DNA of 64,000 bases from JAWLGZ01 sp041690635 (GTDB lineage Bacteria; Pseudomonadota; Gammaproteobacteria; Thiohalomonadales; Thiohalomonadaceae). Position numbers and translations under genes: made by a program. The stretch is from positions 1 to 64,000 of the forward strand of contig JAWLGZ010000003.1 in NCBI GenBank assembly GCA_041690635.1, read 5' to 3'. Positions 16,338-26,340 of the stretch are shown here, piece after piece (the stretch's first letter is position 1; each line of letters starts with the position of its first letter). Below the pieces are notes generated by a model. The model saw nothing but the letters and a program-made list of their open reading frames with translations, was not told where the DNA came from and searched no databases.

Positions 16338-16553
16338 ATGCCTGCTGTTCGTGTCAAAGAGAACGAGCCGTTCGACGTCGCTCTGCGTCGCTTCAAGCGG
16401 AGCTGCGAGAAGGCCGGTGTCCTGTCCGAGGTCCGCCGCCGCCAAGCTTACGAGAAGCCGACCGCCGTCCGTAAGCGCAAGCTGGCCGCTGCCGTCAAAC
16501 GGCAGCAGAAGAAGCGCATGCGCGAAGTGAACCGTCTGCGCCGGCTCTACTGA
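16338..16553 (+). CDS. rpsU: 30S ribosomal protein S21
   Basis: This 71-residue basic protein is identical in length to S21 of other gammaproteobacteria. It starts MPAVRVKENEPFDVALRRFKRSCEKAG and ends in a lysine/arginine-rich helix (KRQQKKRMREVNRLRRLY). S21 contacts the anti-Shine-Dalgarno region of 16S rRNA during initiation. ATG 16338 is preceded by AAGGA. It is the first gene of the rpsU-yqeY-dnaG-rpoD macromolecular synthesis operon and is divergent from tsaD. Confidence 0.97.
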   Translation: MPAVRVKENEPFDVALRRFKRSCEKAGVLSEVRRRQAYEKPTAVRKRKLAAAVKRQQKKRMREVNRLRRLY

Positions 16554-16601
16554 GCATTAGACTCCGATCCAACCCATCCATTCTCCTCTGGATTCTTCCG
16601 C

Positions 16602-17057
16602 GTGAGCGAAACCAGCCTTAAAGAGCGTATTGCCGAGGACACCAAGTCCGCGATGCGCAACAAGGAGAAGGAGCGCCTGGGCACCCTGCGCCTGGTCGGG
16701 GCCGCTATCAAGCAGCGGGAGGTGGATGAACGGATCACCCTGGGCGATGCGGACGTGGTGGCGGTGCTTGAGAAGATGCTCAAGCAGCGCCGCGACTCCA
16801 TCGACCAGTACCGCAAGGCGGGGCGCGACGATCTGGCCGACAAGGAAGAGGCCGAGGTCGCCATCATTGAAGAGTACATGCCCGCCGCCCTCGGCGAAGC
16901 AGAGATAGACACCCTCATCGATGAGGCGATCCAGAGTACCGGAGCCGCCTCGATGAAGGACATGGGCAGTGTCATGGGCGTGCTCCGACCCAAGATTCAG
17001 GGCCGGGCCGACATGGGCGCGGTCAGTGCGCGGGTGAAGGCGCGACTGGCTCCCTGA
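16602..17057 (+). CDS. yqeY: GatB/YqeY domain protein
   Basis: This 151-residue helical protein begins at GTG 16602 (SETSLKERIAEDTKSAMRNKEKERLGTLR after the initiator). It carries the YqeY/GatB-tail pattern IKQREVDERITLGDADVVAVLEKMLKQRRDSIDQY and the C-terminal VMGVLRPKIQGRADMGAVSARVKARL. The domain resembles the tRNA-binding tail of GatB, but the free-standing function is unproven. Location between rpsU and dnaG is standard in many proteobacteria. An upstream ribosome-binding site is weak, so coupling with rpsU is possible. Confidence 0.9.
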   Translation: MSETSLKERIAEDTKSAMRNKEKERLGTLRLVGAAIKQREVDERITLGDADVVAVLEKMLKQRRDSIDQYRKAGRDDLADKEEAEVAIIEEYMPAALGEAEIDTLIDEAIQSTGAASMKDMGSVMGVLRPKIQGRADMGAVSARVKARLAP

Positions 17058-17062
17058 CAGGA

Positions 17063-17094
17063 GGTTGAAAAGGGCTTCCTGCCCTGTTTCAACC
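17063..17094 (+). terminator. Intra-operon hairpin between yqeY and dnaG (attenuator or processing site)
   Basis: GGTTGAAA (17063-17070) pairs with TTTCAACC (17087-17094), and the inner AGGGC pairs with GCCCT around a TTCCT loop. There is no U-tract. In E. coli an internal terminator and an RNase E site sit just before dnaG and lower its expression; this hairpin occupies the equivalent place, so the same role is inferred. Confidence 0.6.
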
Positions 17095-17221
17095 CGCCGT
17101 GCCCGGGCATCTCCGTGCGCGGCTACGTCAAATCAAACACGTGCGTGCTTGATTCGCGGGCGGGGCGTCCGTGCTCCGCACTCGACCTGAACGATCCTGC
17201 CGGTACGGCGGAGGAAGGGCG

Positions 17222-18976
17222 ATGGCCGGCCGCATACCGCGCGAGTTCATCGACGAGCTCATCAGTCGCGTCGACATCGTCGAACTGATCGACTCGCGGG
17301 TCCCCCTGAAGAAGGCCGGGCGTGAATACACGGCCTGCTGCCCGTTCCACAGCGAAAAAACCCCCTCTTTCACCGTCAGTCCCACCAAGCAGTTCTACCA
17401 CTGCTTCGGCTGCGGTGCGCACGGTACTGCCCTCGGCTTCCTGCTGGAGTACGAGCACCTGGACTTTGTCGAGGCGGTCACCCAGCTCGCCGACCGGGTC
17501 GGGATGGAGGTGCCGCGTGAGGCCGCGGAGCTCTCCAATCGCCCCTCCTCCCAGCCGCTCTACGACATCCTCGGCCAGTCCTCCCGCTTCTTCCGCAAAC
17601 AGCTGAAGGGACCGCACGGCCCGCGCGCCGTGGAGTACCTGAAGGGGCGCGGCCTGTCCGGCGAGATCGCGGCGGAGTACGGTATCGGCTACGCTCCCCC
17701 GGGGTGGGACAACCTGCTAAAGGCGCTCGGGGGCGACCCGGAGATGCGTCGCAACCTCATCATCACCGGCATGGCGGTGGAGAAGGAGGAGCGGGCCTAC
17801 GACCGCTTTCGCAATCGGGTGATGTTTCCCATCCGCGACGCCCGGGGGCGCACCATCGCCTTCGGCGGCCGGGTCATTGACGACGATACCCCCAAGTATC
17901 TCAACTCCCCCGAAACCCCGATCTTCCACAAGGGGCGGGAACTCTATGGCCTTTACGAGGCGCGCCAGGCACTGCGCGCGATACCGCGCCTGCTGGTGGT
18001 GGAGGGCTACATGGATGTGGTCGCCCTAGCCCAGTTCGGTATCCGCTATGCGGTCGCCACCCTCGGGACTTCGGTGACCACCGACCATGTGGAGAAGCTG
18101 TTCCGTGTCAGCGACGAGGTGGTGTTCTGCTTCGACGGCGACCGGGCCGGTCGCGACGCCGCCTGGCGCGGTCTGGAAAATGCCCTGCCGCAGTTGCGGG
18201 ACGGCCGGCAACTGCGTTTCATGTTCCTCCCGGAGGGGGACGACCCCGACACCATGGTCCGCCGTGTGGGCCGCGAAAGCTTTGAGCAGGCGCTGGTCGA
18301 TGCCAAGCCCCTGTCCGAGTTCTTCTTCGACCAGCTCTCCACACAGGCGGATCTCAGCAGCCTGGATGGCCGCGCCCGCCTGGCGGAACTGGCCAAGCCT
18401 TACCTGACCAAGCTGCCATCGGGGACCTTCCGCCAGCTCATGGTCGAGCGTCTGGCCGCCCTGGCGGGAACTGATCCGGTGCGGATCGAGTCGGTACTAT
18501 TCGGTAAGCGCCCTCCTCTCGAGCCGAAGCCGTCGCGCCCCACCCTGCCCGCGCCCGGTTCGTCGAAGACTGCCCCGTCGCTGGCCCAGCGTGCCATCGC
18601 CATGCTGCTGCACTGGCCCCGCTTGGGGCGGGAGTGCACGCCGCCCCCGGGTCTTGCGGGGCAATCCGTGCCAGGCACCCGATTACTGGCTGAGATGCTT
18701 GAACTGCTTACAAATCACCCGCATCTAACCACTGCGGGACTGGTCGAACACTGGCGGGATGCGCCGGAGGGCCGTCACTTGGCAACCCTCGCCCGGCGCG
18801 AACCCCTGCTCGGGGAAGAGGCGGATCTGGCGGTCGAGTTCCGCGATGCCCTGCAAAAACTCGAACGGCTTGGCAGAACGGAAAGACGCCGGGAACTGGA
18901 GGGCCGCTTTCGTGAACTCACACCCGAAGAGAGGCTTGAGTATCAGCGCCTGCTGGCCGACAAGAACGAAAGGTAA
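17222..18976 (+). CDS. dnaG: DNA primase
   Basis: This 584-residue replication primase has an N-terminal CHC2 zinc finger (CPFHSEKTPSF near residue 40, then CFGCG near 61). The TOPRIM catalytic core has VVEGYMDVVALAQFGI near 260 and CFDGDRAGRDAA near 303. A C-terminal helicase-binding domain interacts with DnaB. ATG 17222 is preceded by GGAGGAAGG, a strong site that overrides the in-frame start at 17171. The length is typical. It lies third in the rpsU-yqeY-dnaG-rpoD operon. Confidence 0.97.
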   Translation: MAGRIPREFIDELISRVDIVELIDSRVPLKKAGREYTACCPFHSEKTPSFTVSPTKQFYHCFGCGAHGTALGFLLEYEHLDFVEAVTQLADRVGMEVPREAAELSNRPSSQPLYDILGQSSRFFRKQLKGPHGPRAVEYLKGRGLSGEIAAEYGIGYAPPGWDNLLKALGGDPEMRRNLIITGMAVEKEERAYDRFRNRVMFPIRDARGRTIAFGGRVIDDDTPKYLNSPETPIFHKGRELYGLYEARQALRAIPRLLVVEGYMDVVALAQFGIRYAVATLGTSVTTDHVEKLFRVSDEVVFCFDGDRAGRDAAWRGLENALPQLRDGRQLRFMFLPEGDDPDTMVRRVGRESFEQALVDAKPLSEFFFDQLSTQADLSSLDGRARLAELAKPYLTKLPSGTFRQLMVERLAALAGTDPVRIESVLFGKRPPLEPKPSRPTLPAPGSSKTAPSLAQRAIAMLLHWPRLGRECTPPPGLAGQSVPGTRLLAEMLELLTNHPHLTTAGLVEHWRDAPEGRHLATLARREPLLGEEADLAVEFRDALQKLERLGRTERRRELEGRFRELTPEERLEYQRLLADKNER

Positions 18977-19137
18977 GCGCAAAATCGCGAGCCGGTCTGA
19001 GCTTTGGAAGCGAAGCCCTTCTATGGGCTGAACTTTTTGAAATGCATGGCAGTTTTCATGGTCTATAGTGTATATTGTATGGTTCGCTTGGCCCGCTTAA
19101 GCGGCCTCCAATAGAAACTTCAAGAGTGCCGGAGATG

Positions 19138-20993
<1,856 letters not shown>

Positions 20994-20997
<4 letters not shown>

Positions 20998-21061
20998 GCC
21001 GCGACCGAATGTCCGGTGGACATTCGCAGCGCGGCTCACGCCCGGCCACGGATGGCCGGGC
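20994..21061 (+). terminator. Tandem hairpins over and after the rpoD stop codon
   Basis: There are two structures. In 20994-21039 an outer stem GTGAGCCGC/GCGGCTCAC, which includes the rpoD TGA, encloses an inner stem CGAATGTCC-GGT-GGACATTCG. In 21040-21061 a perfect 9-bp stem GCCCGGCCA-CGGA-TGGCCGGGC follows. Neither has a U-tract. They probably terminate the macromolecular synthesis operon or protect its 3' end. Confidence 0.65.
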
Positions 21062-21145
21062 AGGGGGTTAGCGAAGCCGAAGACGCCGCGCCAGGATGGC
21101 TACACCAAACAGTTCGAAGCCCCTGCGAACCCCCAACCGCAGCCA

Positions 21146-21182
21146 TCCCTTCTCCCCCAGGGAGAAGGCCAGGATGAGGGGA
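21146..21182 (-). repeat. Palindromic CCCTCATCC...GAGAAGGGA repeat, copy B
   Basis: Read on the minus strand this gives TCCCCTCATCCTGGCCTTCT followed by CCCTGGGGGAGAAGGGA, almost the same as 13059-13096. It lies in the rpoD-tRNA gap. Confidence 0.7.
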
Positions 21183-21262
21183 TAATAAACAGTAAAAGCA
21201 TCTCCGCTGCCAAATCCCACCCCACCCACGTAAAATAAGAAACACAAACGGCTGAAACACCC

Positions 21263-21351
21263 CTGTAGGAGCGCCGTACCCCGTGCGGGGCATAAATCCC
21301 CGGCGCGATAGGACGTCAGAAAACTCGCGCCGGGGACGGCGCTCCCACAGG
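21263..21351. repeat. REP-like long inverted repeat (89 bp)
   Basis: The outer arms CCTGTAGGAGCGCCGT (21263-21278) and ACGGCGCTCCCACAGG (21336-21351) pair with one mismatch. Inside, CCCGGCGCGA (from 21299) pairs with TCGCGCCGGG (21325-21334). The GTAGGAGCG head is typical of gammaproteobacterial REP/ERIC-like elements mobilised by RAYT transposases. It could also act as a terminator upstream of the tRNA. Confidence 0.75.
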
Positions 21352-21368
21352 ACAGAACAAACCCTCCC

Positions 21369-21445
<77 letters not shown>

Positions 21446-21622
21446 CTTCTCCTGCTCAAGTGCCTCCTGTGGCGATAAGTCATGGCTCATTGCACACCAG
21501 AGATAAATGGGGGCGCAGTAACTTTTCCGACCAACGCCCCGATGTCAGAGGCCTTCGGACGGGTCGAGCCGGACCCCGCAACTCCCCCCGCCCCATCCCC
21601 AAGGCACGACAATAGACATCTA

Positions 21623-21646
21623 GTGATGTATATTTCGATGCATCAC
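21623..21646. promoter_or_regulatory. Candidate VapB operator dyad
   Basis: GTGATG (21623-21628) and CATCAC (21641-21646) form an inverted repeat flanked by CTAG on both sides, 17 bases upstream of the vapB ATG. Type II antitoxins of the VapB family repress their own promoter through such dyads. Binding here is inferred. Confidence 0.5.
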
Positions 21647-21662
21647 CTCTAGGACAGTAATC

Positions 21663-21860
21663 ATGCGCACGACTTTGAACATTGACGATCAGCTTCTGGC
21701 GGAAGCCCAGCGGCTTTGCGGCACAACCGAAAAGGCCGCCCTGGTACGCGAGGGGCTGCGGGCCTTGATTGAACGCGAGAGCGCCCGCCGGCTGGCACGG
21801 CTGGGCGGCAGTGAACCGCAACTGGAGCCAATCGATCGCCGCCGGCCCGAAGCCGAATGA
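21663..21860 (+). CDS. vapB: VapB-type antitoxin
   Basis: This 65-residue protein has a ribbon-helix-helix-like N-terminus MRTTLNIDDQLLAEAQRLCG, a helix EKAALVREGLRALIERESARRLARLGG and a Glu/Pro-rich tail that would wrap the toxin. This is the common VapB layout (type II, MRTTLxIDDxLLAEA). Its stop TGA overlaps the toxin ATG (ATGA), typical of coupled toxin-antitoxin pairs. The pair sits next to a tRNA gene; VapC toxins cleave RNA, often initiator tRNA. Confidence 0.88.
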   Translation: MRTTLNIDDQLLAEAQRLCGTTEKAALVREGLRALIERESARRLARLGGSEPQLEPIDRRRPEAE

Positions 21861-22225
21861 TATTGGTCGACACTTCGGTCTGGGTGGACCATCTGCGGGC
21901 TGGCGACGAGACCCTGGTGGCACTGCTGAGCAGCGGCCGAGTGGTGATGCATCCGTTCGTGCTGGGAGAACTGGCCTGTGGAAACCTGCGTCATCGGGCG
22001 GAGGTGCTTGCCCTGCTCAAGGATCTGCCGCAGGCCACGGTGGCCCGTGACGAGGAGGTCCTCTTCTTTATTGAGCGGCAGGCGTTGATGGGCCGGGGCA
22101 TCGGCTATGTGGACGCTCATTTGCTGGCCGCTGTGGCCCTGGACGGTACATCACGGCTGTGGACGCGGGACAAGCGCCTCCATGCGGTGGCTGAGAAACT
22201 GGGGATGGCGTATTCGTTCGCCTGA
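21857..22225 (+). CDS. vapC: VapC-type PIN-domain ribonuclease toxin
   Basis: This 122-residue PIN domain carries the acidic catalytic set of Mg-dependent RNases: Asp5 in MILVDTSVWVDHLR, a Glu in VLGELACGN near residue 38, an Asp in GYVDAHLLAAV near 90, and a Asp in LWTRDKRLHAVAEKLG near 109. It appears complete. Start and stop coupling with vapB is by a 4-base overlap. It should inhibit translation when released from VapB; the target is unknown. Confidence 0.9.
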   Translation: MILVDTSVWVDHLRAGDETLVALLSSGRVVMHPFVLGELACGNLRHRAEVLALLKDLPQATVARDEEVLFFIERQALMGRGIGYVDAHLLAAVALDGTSRLWTRDKRLHAVAEKLGMAYSFA

Positions 22226-22279
22226 GAGGCACGCTGCAGACGGCCGGCCAGCGGCTCGCTGAAAGTTAGCAGTGCCGAA

Positions 22280-22302
22280 TCGCGGCTTCCGCCGCTCCTA
22301 CC
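22280..22302. repeat. Short REP-like hairpin fragment
   Basis: TCGCGGCTTCCGCCGCTCCTACC downstream of vapC contains GCGGCTTCCGCCGC, a small hairpin, and the CTCCTAC end typical of gammaproteobacterial REP elements. It is probably a half element. Confidence 0.5.
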
Positions 22303-22335
22303 GCGTTGTGTGGATACTTTTTTCGGGACAGTTGT

Positions 22336-23502
22336 TTAGTTTGCGTCCCACTGCGCGGTGGCGATCCCGTCGCCCAGGTCCGCCTCGATGAGCCGCCGGC
22401 GTACCTCGAGCAGCCGCTCGATCAGTTGCGGCTCCGCCTTTTCGTAGGCCTCGACATCCGGCACCCGCTTCACCACCACGCCGAGCAGTTCGGTGATAGC
22501 GTTGCCGATGGAGTTCTGGCTGATGGTGACGATCAGCTTGCCCTCGTCGTTGCGGTAGATGAGCTGCTTGAAGGCGGGCTGCCAGCGCACGGCGTTGGCG
22601 TAGGCGGGGTCGGTGATACAGCGGTCGCGCACCTTTTTCGCGGTCTTCAGGAAGTCGTTGTTGAACATCAGCACCCGCTCGACCGCCTCCGGGAAGTAGA
22701 GGTCCGGCGGCATCGGCGCGTTGCGGGTGGAGACCTGGCTGAAGAAGGTGCGGTAGAAGTCGAGGAATCCCTTCAACACTTGGTCGTACTCCTGCCAGAA
22801 GCGGATGTCCTCCAGGGTCGCCGCCCCACCCGGGATCTCCCAGCTCGGCAGCCCCTGCGGGTAGCCGGTCAGTTCCAGCCGCGCCGACTCGTCACTCACC
22901 GGCTTCAGCACCGTCAGGTTGAGCGCCCCGCAGATGAACTCCCGGTAGACGTCGTGCATGTACTTCTCGAACAGGGAGTGCTGCCCGCCGTCGGTCAGGT
23001 TGGGGTTGCTCGGGTCGGCCAGGGTGGCGCCGCGCAAGTGCTCCATCGGGAAGACGATGAAGTGGTTGTGCAGCATGCGGATGCTCGGCACCCCCGGCGA
23101 GGTGAGCGGCCAGGTCGCATCGAGGCTCGCCTCCCCCGCCAGCACCAGGTGTTCGGCCGGGTCCGGGTAGCGCTCCAGCATGTAGTCGATGATGATCTGG
23201 TTCATCCGGTTCCAGACGTGGCGCACGTTCTCCGGCACCTGCGTCCGCCGCACCGGCCGCCCGAGCGGATTGAGGATGGACTTGGAGGTGTTGTAGATGA
23301 TGGAGGTGTCGAACTCGTTGCTGTGGCCGAGCGCCTTGCGGTAGAGCAGCAGGTTCTCCGGGTTCTGCAACAGACCGTTGTTGTGGATCAGGTCGTCGAG
23401 ATTCTCGGGGCTGTTGAAGAACTCGTTCGGCGCCATCCCCTCCGGCACGTCCAGCGGAATGGGACGAAAGGGGTTGATGATCTCACGCGGTCCGGTCTTC
23501 AT
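22336..23502 (-). CDS. Conserved-looking protein of unknown function (388 residues)
   Basis: This soluble protein has no signal peptide or membrane segments and is rich in Asn, Pro and Phe. It starts MKTGPREIINPFRPIPLDVPEG. Notable segments are LLQNPENLLLYRKALGHSNEFD, SIRMLHNHFIVFPMEHLRGA near residue 142, LTGYPQGLPSWEIPGG, and LIVTISQNSIGNAITELLGV. The HNHF histidines resemble an HIT/GalT-type H-x-H strand, but the spacing is incomplete and I do not assign the family. ATG 23502 follows TTGGGGACCACC. It is monocistronic between vapC and purEK. The codon use and length indicate a real gene. Confidence 0.7.
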   Translation of the reverse strand: MKTGPREIINPFRPIPLDVPEGMAPNEFFNSPENLDDLIHNNGLLQNPENLLLYRKALGHSNEFDTSIIYNTSKSILNPLGRPVRRTQVPENVRHVWNRMNQIIIDYMLERYPDPAEHLVLAGEASLDATWPLTSPGVPSIRMLHNHFIVFPMEHLRGATLADPSNPNLTDGGQHSLFEKYMHDVYREFICGALNLTVLKPVSDESARLELTGYPQGLPSWEIPGGAATLEDIRFWQEYDQVLKGFLDFYRTFFSQVSTRNAPMPPDLYFPEAVERVLMFNNDFLKTAKKVRDRCITDPAYANAVRWQPAFKQLIYRNDEGKLIVTISQNSIGNAITELLGVVVKRVPDVEAYEKAEPQLIERLLEVRRRLIEADLGDGIATAQWDAN

Positions 23503-23652
23503 GGTGGTCCCCAAGGTGACTTTATGTGCGCATAACCTGCTGAAATAGCAGTAAAATCAATAGGGGCACGATACCACCGCCGAAGCCGTAGGGGTAGGCG
23601 ACGGACAATCGGGGGGCTTCAGGTGCACGTCCCCCGGCGGGCTCACCCTGAC

Positions 23653-24819
23653 TCAATGGGCAAAGACGGCGGGGGTGGATTCTTCAATCGGTGTATCGGG
23701 GTTTGTGGAGCCCCGGGGTTCGTCCACCTCTCCTGCAGGACGATCGACCAACGCCAGCAGTTTCCCCAACCTTCCCTGCAGCGCCTGCTCGTCGGGTGCC
23801 CGGAGCGTGGCGTGCCCCACTTTGCGGCCGGGGCGCGGCGCCTTGCCGTAGACGTGCAGGTGTACGGCAGGATGGGAAAGGGCGCGTGCCGCTTCGGGAA
23901 CTTCACCGATGAAGTTGAGCATGGCGGAACGGCCGACCGCCTCGGTCGAGCCGAGCGGCAGGCCGAGGATGGCGCGCAGGTGGTTTTCGAACTGGCTGAT
24001 CTCGGCACCCTCGATGGTCCAGTGGCCTGAGTTGTGGACCCGTGGGGCCATTTCGTTGGCGAGCAGGGTGTCGCCAAGCTGGAACAGCTCCAGCGCCAGG
24101 ACGCCGACGTAGTCGAGCGATTCGAGCAGCCGCTTTGCGCTCGATTCGGCCTCTGCCTGAAGCGGGTCGCCGGGGCGACTCAGGGAGAGGTGGAGGATGC
24201 CGTTGCGGTGGGTGTTCTCGGAGAGCGGGTAGAAGGCGGTCTCTCCCCCCGGACTGCGCACGGCGATGATGGATGCCTCTCGCTCGAAAGGGACGAACCC
24301 TTCCAGGATGAGCGGCACGCCGCCGAGCTCGGCCCAGGCGGTGTCCAGGTCCTCCGGTTGGCGCATGACCGCCTGGCCCTTGCCGTCATAGCCGAGTGTG
24401 CGGGTCTTGAGGACGGCAGGGAGACCGATGTCGGTCACCGCCCGGCCGAGATCCTCCCGGGAGTCCACCGCGGCGAAGGGCGCGGTTGGAATGCCCAGGT
24501 TCCTGAACAGGCTCTTCTCCCGGAGGCGGTCGCGGGCCACGGCCAGGGCCTCCGCACCGGGGTGAACCGGGACCCGTTCGGCCAGGAAGGCAATACTCTC
24601 TTCCGGCACGTTCTCGAATTCGTAGGTCACCACGTCGCACCGGTCCGCCAACTGTTGCAGGCAGTCACGGTCGTCGAAGCCGCCGCACAGGTGCTCGCCC
24701 AGCGGCGCGGCGCAGGCGTCGGGCGCCGGGTCGAGAAAGATGAACCGGAGTCCCAGCGGATGGCCGGCCAGCGCCAGCATCCGGGCCAGCTGGCCCCCGC
24801 CGACGATGCCGACGATCAT
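23653..24819 (-). CDS. purK: N5-carboxyaminoimidazole ribonucleotide synthase
   Basis: This 388-residue ATP-grasp enzyme of purine synthesis converts AIR, bicarbonate and ATP to N5-CAIR. It starts MIVGIVGGGQLARMLALAG, the PurK dinucleotide-like loop. It carries VLKTRTLGYDGKGQAVM (ATP-grasp loop), ILEGFVPFEREASIIAVR, and ALELFQLGDTLLANEMAPRVHNSGHWT. Its ATG overlaps the purE stop by ATGA. The product is the substrate of PurE encoded just upstream in the same operon. Confidence 0.95.
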   Translation of the reverse strand: MIVGIVGGGQLARMLALAGHPLGLRFIFLDPAPDACAAPLGEHLCGGFDDRDCLQQLADRCDVVTYEFENVPEESIAFLAERVPVHPGAEALAVARDRLREKSLFRNLGIPTAPFAAVDSREDLGRAVTDIGLPAVLKTRTLGYDGKGQAVMRQPEDLDTAWAELGGVPLILEGFVPFEREASIIAVRSPGGETAFYPLSENTHRNGILHLSLSRPGDPLQAEAESSAKRLLESLDYVGVLALELFQLGDTLLANEMAPRVHNSGHWTIEGAEISQFENHLRAILGLPLGSTEAVGRSAMLNFIGEVPEAARALSHPAVHLHVYGKAPRPGRKVGHATLRAPDEQALQGRLGKLLALVDRPAGEVDEPRGSTNPDTPIEESTPAVFAH

Positions 24820-25310
24820 GCCCCCTCCCTCGGATCGGGGCGGGCGAGAACCGTCTCTGTCTGCCGATCACGGAATTGGGAGATCGCCTCGCGGAACTCC
24901 GGACGTACGTTGCCGAGGATGGAGGTGGCGAGCAGGGCCGCATTGACCGCACCGGCCCGACCGATGGCGAGTGTGCCCACCGGCACGCCCGCCGGCATCT
25001 GGACGATGGAGAGCAGGGAGTCGAGGCCGTTGAGCGCCTTGGACTGGACCGGCACCCCGAGCACCGGCAGCGGGGTCTTGGCAGCGACCATTCCCGGCAG
25101 ATGGGCCGCCCCGCCGGCCCCGGCGATGATCACCTGGAGCCCGCGCTGTTCCGCACTGCCGGCGTACTCGAACAGCAGGTCGGGGGTACGGTGGGCAGAA
25201 ACCACCTTCACCTCGTGCGGAACGCCCAGCTGCACCAGTGTCTCCGCCGCGTGCTGCAGCGTCTCCCAGTCAGAAGCCGAGCCCATGATCAGGCCCACCA
25301 ACGGTTGCAT
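24816..25310 (-). CDS. purE: N5-carboxyaminoimidazole ribonucleotide mutase
   Basis: This 164-residue flavodoxin-like octameric enzyme moves the carboxylate from N5-CAIR to give CAIR. It has the signature VGLIMGSASDWETLQHAAETL, VVSAHRTPDLLFEYA, and VIIAGAGGAAHLPGMVAAKTPLPVLGVPV. ATG 25310 has GGAG six bases upstream; ATG 25316 abuts that site and is less likely. It is the first gene of purEK on the minus strand. Confidence 0.95.
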   Translation of the reverse strand: MQPLVGLIMGSASDWETLQHAAETLVQLGVPHEVKVVSAHRTPDLLFEYAGSAEQRGLQVIIAGAGGAAHLPGMVAAKTPLPVLGVPVQSKALNGLDSLLSIVQMPAGVPVGTLAIGRAGAVNAALLATSILGNVRPEFREAISQFRDRQTETVLARPDPREGA

Positions 25311-25603
25311 GTGCATCTCCAGAAAATCACTTCAAACCCATCTCACCGCAGCGGCAAAAACGCCGCCCGGCCAAGAACGGGATCATCGCATATTAATCGT
25401 ATAGCGGTCCTCTCGGGAGCCCGCGTCCCGGCCGGGCCTCTCCCTGCCGGTTTCCCGCCGGACCGGCAATCTCTGGCCGGAGACGGCCGCCGGCGGCGCC
25501 GCCGCCACAACATAACCATATGAATTACTACGTCGATTCTTCCTGTTGGGCCTCAAGGCACAGATCCTGCTTACCAATGGCGGACGTACATTGGAGGAGA
25601 ACC

Positions 25604-26227
25604 ATGAAGATCCACGACAACGGGGGGCAGCACCGACCGCTGCCCCCAACCGCCGAGCAACCCGCCCAGGCATCAAAGCGCGGGGCCGGGAAGCCACAAC
25701 CCGTCCCCTCGGTCACCTTGACGCTCTCCGACGAGGCCCGAACGGGCAAGGGGCACGGAAAGAACCCCAACTCGCCGGCCCACCAGGCACGGGAGTTGAT
25801 CGCCACCTACGAGGAACTCGGCCGGCTCCCGTTCGGCCAGGTGGTCTCCACCCTGGCTCGAGGAGAGGATCCGGTGTCCCGGTTTGTGGGCGGCACGGAG
25901 CCGCCTGTCACCGACCCGGTCGCCGGAGCCCCTGCCGATGAGGCGGTCGAGGAGACCGATAACCCAATCGTCGAGGAGGATACGGAGGAATCCACCACTC
26001 CGGCCCCGGCCGGGACCGGCGTCGAAGAGAACTCCGAGACAGTTATCGGTGATCCATCCCCGACACTCCCCGCCACTGACGAGACTGCCGAAGCGCCGGG
26101 GCTGGAGGAGCCGCCCACCGGGGTGGCCGAAGGAACGGTGCCTGCCCCGCAGGCAAATGACCAGAGCCTGGTCGAAGAGCTGGTCGGGCAACTTGAAGAG
26201 GAGGAGGTACCGGCCGAAGCCGTCTGA
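25604..26227 (+). CDS. Acidic low-complexity protein of unknown function (207 residues)
   Basis: ATG 25604 follows TTGGAGGAGAACC, a strong ribosome-binding site. There are two zones. Residues 1-~90 are polar/basic with SVTLTLSDEARTGKG and a predicted helix HQARELIATYEELGRLPFGQVVSTL. Residues 95-207 are dominated by Glu, Pro, Thr and Ala (for example EEDTEESTTPAPAGTG), likely disordered. There is no signal peptide or membrane segment. The LTLSDEA phrase recurs in bacterial low-complexity proteins but does not define a family. It may share a promoter with hemP downstream. Confidence 0.6.
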   Translation: MKIHDNGGQHRPLPPTAEQPAQASKRGAGKPQPVPSVTLTLSDEARTGKGHGKNPNSPAHQARELIATYEELGRLPFGQVVSTLARGEDPVSRFVGGTEPPVTDPVAGAPADEAVEETDNPIVEEDTEESTTPAPAGTGVEENSETVIGDPSPTLPATDETAEAPGLEEPPTGVAEGTVPAPQANDQSLVEELVGQLEEEEVPAEAV

Positions 26228-26340
26228 TCACAGTACCGATCGAGCGATACCGGGGGTGTCGGACTCCCGGCATCATTTTTTCAATAAAGCGTCACAGGCG
26301 GTGCGTATGGTTGGATTCCCGGAAGAGGAGGAATCGAGCC

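Noticed and set aside
22306..23535. 409-codon plus-strand frame opposite the unknown 388-residue protein
   Set aside because: Its composition (Val/Arg/His/Gly-rich) is typical of an antisense shadow; the minus frame has balanced composition and a start site.
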